From Microbulbifer agarilyticus (GTDB taxonomy: Bacteria > Pseudomonadota > Gammaproteobacteria > Pseudomonadales > Cellvibrionaceae): DNA of 64,000 nucleotides. Under the pieces are notes generated by a model that was not told the DNA's origin, made no database searches, and worked only from the letters and a program-made list of their open reading frames with translations. The DNA is taken from contig NZ_JAIUZM010000003.1 in the NCBI RefSeq assembly GCF_020171345.1, positions 124,001 to 188,000 on the forward strand. Direction: 5' to 3'. A program made the position numbers and the translations under genes. Within the stretch, counting starts at the first letter, position 1; each line of letters begins with the position of its first letter. Below, one piece after another: positions 57,961 through 64,000 of the stretch.

Positions 57961-58521
57961 ATGGACGCGCTGGACGCATTGCATAACCGCGTTTCGGTTG
58001 GCCTACTCACCGAGCCCGCACCGAATGCGGATCAACGGCAGAGCATTTTCCGCGCAGCCCTGCGCGCGGCTGATCACGGCAATTTGCGCCCATGGCGCTT
58101 CCTGGTGGTTGAGGGCCCGGCAAGGGCACGGTTGGGGGAGATCTACCTGGAGGCCACTGAGAATAAAGAAGCACTGAGCGAGGCCCAGCAGGAGCGCATT
58201 CTCGCCATGCCGCTCCGAGCCCCGCTGGTGATTGTCGCCATTACCCAGCTGCAGGAGCACCCCAAGGTGCCGCTTAACGAACAGCGGATGTCTACTGCCG
58301 GTGCCGTTCAGGCCATGCTCACCGCCGCCTTTGCCGAGAATATCGGCGCCTACTGGCGCACCGGCGCCCTCGCAGAGAACCGACTGGTCGCTCGCGCTCT
58401 TGGGTTGGCGGATAACGAAGAGATCAGTGGCTTCATCTATATGGGGACCCCAGCAAAGCCACCGAGATCCGCGCCAGACCTCGCAGTAGAAGACTTCTTT
58501 GCGGACTGGGCTGGCGAATAA
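57961..58521 (+). CDS. Nitroreductase-family flavoprotein, YdjA-like
   Basis: A 186-residue protein starting after CAGGAGACAAAA. It shows FRAALRAADHGNLRPWRFLVVEG (FMN contact Arg/Trp), APLVIVAITQLQEHPKVPLNEQ, STAGAVQAMLTAAFAENIGAYWRTGALA and EEISGFIYMGTPAKPP, all matching the small YdjA branch. It is FMN-dependent and uses NAD(P)H; the physiological substrate is unclear. Confidence 0.9.
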   Translation: MDALDALHNRVSVGLLTEPAPNADQRQSIFRAALRAADHGNLRPWRFLVVEGPARARLGEIYLEATENKEALSEAQQERILAMPLRAPLVIVAITQLQEHPKVPLNEQRMSTAGAVQAMLTAAFAENIGAYWRTGALAENRLVARALGLADNEEISGFIYMGTPAKPPRSAPDLAVEDFFADWAGE

Positions 58522-58564
58522 CTCGACAGGTGGAGGCGTTTGGCGGATTTTTTTCGAATTATGC

Positions 58565-58593
58565 TTGCACCCTCCGCCGCCTTTTTGTAAAGT
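58565..58593 (+). promoter_or_regulatory. Possible promoter of tRNA-Ser
   Basis: TTGCAC at 58565-58570 and TAAAGT at 58588-58593 are 17 bases apart and are followed by a GC-rich GCGCGCTC. The tRNA starts about 110 bases downstream, a long leader. The match to consensus is only moderate. Confidence 0.4.
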
Positions 58594-58708
58594 GCGCGCT
58601 CGCTGATCGGGGCGCTATGTTACTGATTAGCAAGGCAAAACAGCCACGAGCCCGCAGGCGTGCGGACGGCAAGCTCGCTAAACAAGCCGTAATCCACGCA
58701 TACAATTT

Positions 58709-58796
58709 GGTGAGGTGTCCGAGTGGTCGAAGGAGCACGCCTGGAAAGTGTGTATATCGAAAGGTATCGAGGGTTCGAATCCCTCCCTCACCGCCA
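58709..58796 (+). tRNA. tRNA-Ser (anticodon GGA)
   Basis: An 88-base tRNA with the long variable arm of the serine class and encoded CCA. The acceptor stem is GGTGAGG/CCTCACC, the anticodon loop CTGGAAA gives GGA, and the T-arm has GGGTTCGAATCCC. It reads UCC and UCU. Confidence 0.97.
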
Positions 58797-58850
58797 TTAA
58801 ACGAAAAAGCCCGGCATACGCCGGGCTTTTTCGTTTAACGGCGGTGAGGG
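58785..58850. repeat. Inverted repeat with 31-base arms spanning the tRNA-Ser 3' end and its terminator
   Basis: The arms 58785-58815 and 58820-58850 are complementary at 30 of 31 positions around the loop ATAC; the single mismatch is at 58796/58839. The inner part (GCCCGGC with flanking A and T runs) is a normal terminator. The outer part is the last 12 bases of tRNA-Ser and an inverted copy of them beyond the terminator. Confidence 0.9.
58800..58836 (+). terminator. Rho-independent terminator of tRNA-Ser
   Basis: Stem AACGAAAAAGCCCGGC and its complement around ATAC, with the T-run TTTTT inside the descending arm. It begins four bases after the CCA end. Confidence 0.92.
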
Positions 58851-59040
58851 GGATTTGGATGAGAGCCCCCGTTCGAGCCGGAGGCGCGTAGCGCCGGAGA
58901 CCAGCGAGCGCAGCGAAGCTAATCCCTCCCTCAGCAGGTTCGATTAACTCGCGTAGCGAGTTAAGACCGAGGCGCAGCCGAGCCCCCAGGGTTGAAACAC
59001 GCCCAAGCGTGATTCAAGTCCATCCCGACCGCCGGAATCC
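58843..59040. other. Structured non-coding stretch, partly tRNA-Ser-like, downstream of tRNA-Ser
   Basis: This stretch begins with GGTGAGG, as tRNA-Ser does, and about 85 bases later has AATCCCTCCCTCA, which is the tRNA-Ser 3' strand. The middle is unlike the tRNA and holds the hairpin GGCGC-GTA-GCGCC at 58883-58895. Next is a perfect 9-base hairpin TTAACTCGC-GTA-GCGAGTTAA at 58944-58964. A decayed tRNA-Ser copy mixed with REP-like hairpins is one reading. No open frame is supported. Confidence 0.4.
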
Positions 59041-59060
59041 TCTAAGTCTCATCAACGCAG

Positions 59061-59537
59061 TTAGCCCGACGGCCCCTCTTTAACCGCCCGCCGACACCCG
59101 TAAGCAAACACAAACCCAGCAACCAAGCCCGCCAAACATTGCCCCAGAAGCCCCCATGTGTCTCGCGTACTAGCGATCAGACTCACATGAAAAATCGGAT
59201 GCATCGCAGCAAAGAAAGCCAGATAAGCAATCACTCCGCCAACCGGGTAAACAACCGCAGCAGGCAAGCCGGTAAAGCGGCGCAGTAAGCCCATCACCAA
59301 AAAGCCGATTGCCAGCCCGATCGCAATGACCGTTCCGTAACCGGGCAGCAACCCGGCGATATCCCGCCCAGTAGCCGCCAGTCGATCCTGCCAGCCAATC
59401 TGCACACCGAGTTCAGTCAGGCCAGACAAAACCACCTGAGTATGAATGATGCTGCTTAACAGGAAGGCAACGACCACCGCTACCAGATAAGACAGGAAGA
59501 CCATCGATTTGCGGATCGCAGTTTTTTCTTTTTTCAT
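59061..59537 (-). CDS. Hypothetical membrane protein
   Basis: A 158-residue protein from the ATG at 59537 (MKKEKTAIRKSMVFLS). About four membrane helices are visible: FLSYLVAVVVAFLLSSII, YGTVIAIGLAIGFLVMGLL, AVVYPVGGVIAYLAFFAAM, and GQCLAGLVAGFVFAYGC. No named family is recognised. The reading frame stays open further upstream, but that part lacks signs of coding. It is divergent from the sugar dehydrogenase. Confidence 0.72.
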   Translation of the reverse strand: MKKEKTAIRKSMVFLSYLVAVVVAFLLSSIIHTQVVLSGLTELGVQIGWQDRLAATGRDIAGLLPGYGTVIAIGLAIGFLVMGLLRRFTGLPAAVVYPVGGVIAYLAFFAAMHPIFHVSLIASTRDTWGLLGQCLAGLVAGFVFAYGCRRAVKEGPSG

Positions 59538-59686
59538 GCTTGCGACTATGTCACAACTTTCCCGCTGCGCGAAGTGCTTGCAGCCCAGCACAGCCTTCAG
59601 TGGGGGCGCATGAGTCGCAGTTTCATCCGCTGTAGTGGTTACGGGTTCTGCGTTATAGTTTTCGCAACAATAAATGGAGTGCGCAA

Positions 59687-60829
59687 GTGCCAAATAGAAT
59701 CCATGTATGGTCGGGCCTTATGTCCCTCGCTCTATGTTCTGCCCTCGCAATGGCTGCCCCCCCGCACGATGTACCGGTGCGAGAGGGGGTAAACAGTGAT
59801 GCCTTTACGATTACCGAGTTGAATACAGACTTGCAGTTGCCTTGGGGGCTGTCCTTCCTGTCAGATGGCCGTTTGCTGGTGGCGGAGCGCGGTGGGCGCC
59901 TGGTAATGCTGGATGCGGACGGCAGTAACCTGCGTGAAATTGCGGGGCTTCCGGAGGTCTACGTAAAAGGACAGGGCGGCCTGTTTGAAGTTTTACCTGC
60001 TCCAGATTTTGCGCAAACCGGCGAAGTGTTTGTTTCTTATGCGCACGGAACCGACAAGGCTAACGGCACACGTATTAGTCGGGCCATCCTGCGCGACGGT
60101 CGCCTGCAGGATCTGCAGACGATATTCACCGTCGAGCCACTCAAGGATACCCCGGTGCATTTTGGTGGGCGCATGACCTTCCTGCCCGATGGCACCTTAT
60201 TGCTGACAACCGGCGACGGCTTCGATATGCGCGAGGATGCGCAAAAGTTGGATGGCCTGCTGGGTAAGGTCGTGCGAATCAATCGCGACGGCAGCGTGCC
60301 GGCGGATAACCCCTACGCGAGTAACCAGGGTGCTGGTGCCAAGATCTGGACCTATGGCCATCGCAATCCGCAGGGGCTGGTGTACGACGTGGCCAGCGAC
60401 AGCGTAATAATGCATGAGCATGGTCCTGCCGGAGGCGATGAGGTCAATATCCTGCAAGCGGGTAAAAACTACGGCTGGCCAGTTGCCACCTATGGCAAGG
60501 ATTACTCGGGTGCAATTATTTCACCGTTTACCGAGTACGAGGATATGGAGCCGCCCCTGATGCACTGGACTCCCTCCATCGCTCCGGCGGGCCTTGCCAT
60601 TTACCGCGGCGAGCTGTTTCCGCAGTGGAATGGGGATCTGCTGGTAGCGGCACTGGCTGGTCGCCATTTGCGACTGGTGGCGATGGAAGGTGGCAAGCCT
60701 ATTGCACAGCAGGAACTGATTGCGGATCTCGAAGAGCGCATTCGTGATGTACGGGTGGGGCCGGATGGTGCCATTTACCTGTTGACCGATAGCGACCAGG
60801 GCAAGTTGCTAAAGCTCCAGCCTCGTTGA
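59687..60829 (+). CDS. PQQ-dependent sugar dehydrogenase-like protein, exported
   Basis: A 380-residue protein of the soluble glucose/aldose dehydrogenase (YliI-like) family. The GTG start follows GGAG by eight bases and opens a signal peptide (GLMSLALCSALAMAAPP). Family marks are LQLPWGLSFLSDGRLLVAERGG, GGLFEVLPAPDF, MTFLPDGTLLLTTGDG, YGHRNPQGLVYDV with the catalytic His region, and HGPAGGDEVNILQAGKNYGWP. It should oxidise sugars in the periplasm with PQQ and Ca2+. No pqq biosynthesis gene is in the window, so the cofactor may come from elsewhere. Confidence 0.9.
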   Translation: MPNRIHVWSGLMSLALCSALAMAAPPHDVPVREGVNSDAFTITELNTDLQLPWGLSFLSDGRLLVAERGGRLVMLDADGSNLREIAGLPEVYVKGQGGLFEVLPAPDFAQTGEVFVSYAHGTDKANGTRISRAILRDGRLQDLQTIFTVEPLKDTPVHFGGRMTFLPDGTLLLTTGDGFDMREDAQKLDGLLGKVVRINRDGSVPADNPYASNQGAGAKIWTYGHRNPQGLVYDVASDSVIMHEHGPAGGDEVNILQAGKNYGWPVATYGKDYSGAIISPFTEYEDMEPPLMHWTPSIAPAGLAIYRGELFPQWNGDLLVAALAGRHLRLVAMEGGKPIAQQELIADLEERIRDVRVGPDGAIYLLTDSDQGKLLKLQPR

Positions 60830-60880
60830 TCACAACAAATACCCACTGACGATAATTAAACAACGCACCCAGGGGCTTAA

Positions 60881-62158
60881 ATGTCACTCAGAACTTACCT
60901 CAGCCGCTCTGCCATCGTGCTCGGCCTATTCAGCGCTCCAGCGCTGGCGATTACTCACATTAGCGCCGACCGCATGATCGATGTGGAAACCGGCAAGGTT
61001 ATCGAAGCCCCGGTGGTTACCGTGGATGGCAACCGCATCACGGCAGTGACCGCCAATGGTGAAGTGCCAGAGGATGCGATTCGCCTGCCAGGCACTACTT
61101 TGGTGCCCGGGTTGATGGATATGCACGTACACCTCACGGGGGATGCGCATACCCATGGCTACCGTCGTTTGGCGGTATCTTCTGTGCGCTCTGCGCTTAC
61201 CGGTGCCAAGAATGCGCGCATCTCGCTGGATAAAGGCTTCACCACCATGCGCAACTTGGGTGCGGGTGGCTATGCGGATGTGGCATTGCGGGATGCGATT
61301 AATGATGGCGATATTCCGGGGCCGCGTCTGTTCGTCTCCGGTCCGTCGATCGGCATTACCGGGGGGCACTGCGATAACAACCTGCTTCCAGTGGAATACG
61401 ATGCGGTCGGCGGCGGCGTTGCCGATGGTCCCTGGGCGGTGCGCGCCAAGGTACGTGAAAACCTGAAGTACGGGGCCGACCTGATCAAGCTTTGCGCCAC
61501 CGGTGGTGTTATGTCCAAGGGCACCGAGCCGGGCGCGCAGCAGCTGGCACTTGAAGAAATGCAGGCAGCGGTGACCGAGGCACACAACCGCGGTACCACC
61601 GTAGCGGCACATGCGCACGGCACCGCCGGTATCAAGGCTGCTATTCGCGCGGGTGTGGATTCGGTAGAGCACGCCAGTTTTCTGGATAAAGAAGCGATCC
61701 GCCTGGCGAAAAAGCACGGCACCGTATTGTCCATGGATATTTACGTAACCGAGTACATTCTGTCCGAGGGTGAAAAGGCGGGTATTCTGCCGGAGAGCCT
61801 GGAGAAGGAGCGTCGTGTTGGTGGCAAGCAACGCGAGAGCTTCCGCTACGCGGTAGAAGAGGGCGTGAAAATGGTATTCGGTTCCGATGCGGCGGTGTAT
61901 CCGCACGGCCAGAATGCGCGCCAGTTCTCCCGTATGGTGACGTTCGGTATGACGCCGCTGCAGGCCTTGCAGGCTTCTACCATCAATGCGGCTGAACTGC
62001 TGGGCAAGCAGGAAGACCTGGGTAGTATCCAGGTGGGCAAGCTTGCGGACCTGGTGGCGGTACCGGGTAACCCGCTGGACGATATTTCCGTAATGGAAAA
62101 TGTGCAGTTTGTGATGAAGGATGGCGAAGTATTTAAAAATACGCTGAAGAACTTCTAG
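60881..62158 (+). CDS. Exported amidohydrolase, imidazolonepropionase-like
   Basis: A 425-residue metal-dependent hydrolase with signal peptide (RSAIVLGLFSAPALA). Metal ligands are in LMDMHVHLTGDAH (HxH), HAHGTAGIKAAI and SVEHASFLD, and GSDAAVYPHG holds the catalytic aspartate. Lysine in ADLIKLCATGGVMSKG may be the bridging carboxylated residue. The subgroup contains prolidase-like and Xaa-Arg dipeptidases, so periplasmic dipeptide or amide hydrolysis is plausible. It lies 51 bases after the sugar dehydrogenase and may be co-transcribed. Confidence 0.88.
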   Translation: MSLRTYLSRSAIVLGLFSAPALAITHISADRMIDVETGKVIEAPVVTVDGNRITAVTANGEVPEDAIRLPGTTLVPGLMDMHVHLTGDAHTHGYRRLAVSSVRSALTGAKNARISLDKGFTTMRNLGAGGYADVALRDAINDGDIPGPRLFVSGPSIGITGGHCDNNLLPVEYDAVGGGVADGPWAVRAKVRENLKYGADLIKLCATGGVMSKGTEPGAQQLALEEMQAAVTEAHNRGTTVAAHAHGTAGIKAAIRAGVDSVEHASFLDKEAIRLAKKHGTVLSMDIYVTEYILSEGEKAGILPESLEKERRVGGKQRESFRYAVEEGVKMVFGSDAAVYPHGQNARQFSRMVTFGMTPLQALQASTINAAELLGKQEDLGSIQVGKLADLVAVPGNPLDDISVMENVQFVMKDGEVFKNTLKNF

Positions 62159-62171
62159 GTCTTCATTAGCC

Positions 62172-62221
62172 AAAAAAGGCCGGGGGGCAACTCAATTCAG
62201 AGTTGTCTCGCGGCCTTTTTT
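62172..62221. terminator. Bidirectional terminator between amidohydrolase and sulfatase genes
   Basis: Outer arms AAAAAAGGCCG and CGGCCTTTTTT enclose a second hairpin, CAACTC/GAGTTG. A and T runs on both sides suit termination in both directions for the convergent neighbours. Confidence 0.9.
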
Positions 62222-62260
62222 GTATGCATGACTTTTTCTTGCAGAGAAGAATAGGGTAAG

Positions 62261-63970
62261 TCAGTGCCCCCAATCTCCTACCTTGTCTGATCCGGGCAAA
62301 TAGAATTCGAGATAATTTTCCACTGAAAATGGTAACTCTTCGGTCACTTGCTTGACTCGCTCGGCGATCGCCTTGGTTTCCGGGCGCGCATTGGACAATC
62401 CGGTGTATGGGATGCCCTTGGCGTTCGGCATATCCGGATATTTCTTTTTCATCAGCGCGTGCCGGGCAACCATCCGGTTAAATTGACCCTGGGTGTGAAT
62501 TAGCGGGGTCAGCTGCGGATTTTCTTCCCGCGGGTCCATATACAGGTCGAAATAGGCCTCGGGCATACCGGATGCGGCCACATCACCGGCGCCGATCCAG
62601 TGGCGTTTATAGCGACCTTTTACCGTGGCACCGAGTTCGTGCCCCGCGTAGATAAATACATAGTCTCGCCGGCTGTGGGTGTCGCCCTTGAGCAGTAGCG
62701 CAGTTTGGTCGAGACCATCCACCACGCGGTCGGTTGGGATATTGTCCTTGGCGCCGCCAAGGCGCGCGAAGGTGGTGTAGAGGTCGGTGACGTGAATGAT
62801 GTCGCCGACGGTTTGCCCCTGCTCAATCATCCCGGGCCACCAGGCAAATGCCGGCACTCGCACGCCACCTTCGGTGAAGTCACCCTTGCCGCCGCGATAC
62901 AGCATCGGCAGCATGCCCCAGCCGGTAGGTGGGCTGTGTACCATGGGGCCGTTATCCGCCATGGCGATAAACAGGGTGTTCTCCGCAATACCCAGCGTTT
63001 TGAGCTCTTCCATCAGCTGGCCAACGAAGTCGTCTACCGCCGGGAAGGCGTCGGCGACCATCAGGCCAGCAACGGAATTTTTGGGATTGTAGACGGCGAG
63101 GAAGTTGAGAAAGTTGGGCCAGTAGGCCACGAAAAAGGGTTTTTTCGCTTCTGCATTGCGCCGAATAAAATCGATGGTGCGGCGCTCTGCCTCCGGGTCA
63201 AACTTGGCAAAACACTCGTTGGATGTACCGCACCACTCTTTACCTTGCTCTCCCTTTTTACCCTCAATATTCATTACCCAGCCCTCGGGAATTAATCCGG
63301 GGTTATCCAGGCGGTAGGGGTCGGGCGGGTAGATCTCCGGGGCGAATCCCAGTACTGCATTTACCGCGTTGGCCTGCGGGTTATACAGGGAGGTGATTTG
63401 GTTCATCGGGGTAAACAGCGCTTCGTCAAACCCCTGGTTGTGCAGGTAGCTCTCTTCGATATCCCCAAGGTGCCCCTTGCCGAAGAATGCGGTGGCATAG
63501 CCGCTCTTGGACAGGACCTCGGCGATGGTGACTTCCTCCTCGCGCATGCCGGAAAACTCATGGGGCATGCCGACAACCCCCATACCGTGGCGCACCGGGT
63601 GCCGCCCGGTGAGGAAGGCCGCCCGCGTTGGCGTACAGGAGGGCTCGCTGTACATGCGAGTGAAGTTGATACCCTCGGCAGCCATTTTGTTGATGTTTGG
63701 TGTGGTGTAGCCGAAGTTCTTTTGCAGGGCGGGGAAGCCCACGGCGCCAAATGCGGTGTCGTCCCAAAGCAGGTAAACGATGTTGGGTGGCCGTCCATAT
63801 TTTTGGCGCAACTGCCGCAGTTTTTGGTCCAGCTCCCGATCTTCCTGTTTCCATTTTTCGCCGTGTTGTAGCTTCAGCACGTAGTACTCGGCGTCGTGTA
63901 CGACCTTGTCGGCGAGTACGGTGAGCGGCAAGAATATGCTGGCAAGAAGAAGGCTGGTGGCGCGCATCAT
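62261..63970 (-). CDS. Type I (formylglycine) sulfatase, exported, paralogue of the 13.6-kb sulfatase
   Basis: A 569-residue protein with signal peptide (MRATSLLLASIFLPLTVLA). The formylglycine signature CTPTRAAFLTG has its cysteine at residue 112. Metal aspartates are in LLWDDTAFGAVG and MADNGP. Second signature GYATAFFGKGHLGD reads Lys-Gly-His where the paralogue has Lys-Trp-His. Very similar N-terminal mature regions (VVHDAEYYVLKLQHGEKWKQ versus IVHDAEHYILEAQFGERWQQ) show close kinship. It should hydrolyse sulfate esters in the periplasm. The gene start lies 30 bases from the window edge, so its promoter is outside. Confidence 0.93.
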   Translation of the reverse strand: MMRATSLLLASIFLPLTVLADKVVHDAEYYVLKLQHGEKWKQEDRELDQKLRQLRQKYGRPPNIVYLLWDDTAFGAVGFPALQKNFGYTTPNINKMAAEGINFTRMYSEPSCTPTRAAFLTGRHPVRHGMGVVGMPHEFSGMREEEVTIAEVLSKSGYATAFFGKGHLGDIEESYLHNQGFDEALFTPMNQITSLYNPQANAVNAVLGFAPEIYPPDPYRLDNPGLIPEGWVMNIEGKKGEQGKEWCGTSNECFAKFDPEAERRTIDFIRRNAEAKKPFFVAYWPNFLNFLAVYNPKNSVAGLMVADAFPAVDDFVGQLMEELKTLGIAENTLFIAMADNGPMVHSPPTGWGMLPMLYRGGKGDFTEGGVRVPAFAWWPGMIEQGQTVGDIIHVTDLYTTFARLGGAKDNIPTDRVVDGLDQTALLLKGDTHSRRDYVFIYAGHELGATVKGRYKRHWIGAGDVAASGMPEAYFDLYMDPREENPQLTPLIHTQGQFNRMVARHALMKKKYPDMPNAKGIPYTGLSNARPETKAIAERVKQVTEELPFSVENYLEFYLPGSDKVGDWGH

Positions 63971-64000
63971 GGTGTTACTTCCCGTACCTACTGGTGAATG

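Noticed and set aside
58530..58838. 102-codon plus-strand frame
   Set aside because: It runs through the whole tRNA-Ser gene and its terminator, so it cannot be a real coding gene.
60926..62173. 415-codon open frame on the minus strand
   Set aside because: Antisense shadow of the exported amidohydrolase, which has a signal peptide and full metal motifs.

Overview
This window reads as an ordinary chromosomal segment of a marine-type gammaproteobacterium. The evidence is a set of lineage-typical housekeeping genes (mnmC, epmC, xni, pdxB, queF of the long bimodular type, gcvR, trmL, djlA, cbpA/cbpM, ppnN, dusC, oadGAB), moderately high G+C by eye, and two S1-type sulfatases. A Cellvibrionales/Microbulbifer-like host is my guess from this mix; it rests on recall, not on a search. 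I see no phage, transposase, plasmid functions or CRISPR array.

Layout. 1-6 kb: a membrane-anchored AraC regulator divergent from a FATP-type acyl-CoA synthetase, then an Lrp/AsnC regulator divergent from a SufS-like class V PLP enzyme. 6.1-10.6 kb (minus): a compact four-gene operon for a Tat-exported molybdenum hydroxylase (XdhC, MocA-like, 2Fe-2S subunit, large subunit). 10.8-12.2 kb (minus): arsR and arsH, each preceded by a copy of the same 29-bp palindromic site, with a 10-bp tandem repeat in the arsH leader. 12.3-18.2 kb: two six-bladed propeller lactonase-like proteins flanking a sulfatase, then a katG pseudogene. 18.3-25.1 kb: ppnN, tRNA-Arg, dusC and the oadGAB Na+ pump. 25.2-31.1 kb: djlA, a BolA protein, ompW, cbpA-cbpM, a Ca2+/Na+ antiporter and a TerB/DUF533 protein. 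31.1-43.3 kb: a serine hydrolase, recQ, a lipoprotein, glutamine cyclotransferase, DUF502, mnmC, trmL-fldB, gcvR, an exported methyltransferase, yheU with an alpha/beta hydrolase, and tusA. 43.3-49.4 kb: an acidic hypothetical protein, then the run epmC-xni-pdxB-NAD-kinase-like-methyltransferase. 49.4-52.7 kb: alaA, msrB and a DUF1499 protein. 52.8-53.4 kb: a duplicated tRNA-Glu/tRNA-Gly operon with a clear promoter and terminator. 53.5-58.5 kb: an ABC-2 exporter with queF, a MASE2 adenylate cyclase and a nitroreductase. 58.6-64 kb: tRNA-Ser with an unusual inverted repeat and structured downstream DNA, a PQQ-type sugar dehydrogenase, an exported amidohydrolase and a second sulfatase.

The observations most worth a second look are these: a katG gene broken by an out-of-frame internal deletion whose junction shows microhomology; paired ArsR operators, a Cys-Cys-tailed ArsH and a helical-turn-length repeat in the arsH leader; and a 31-bp-arm inverted repeat that includes the 3' end of tRNA-Ser, followed by a degenerate tRNA-like stretch. 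I did not find a convincing wholly new multi-gene system.
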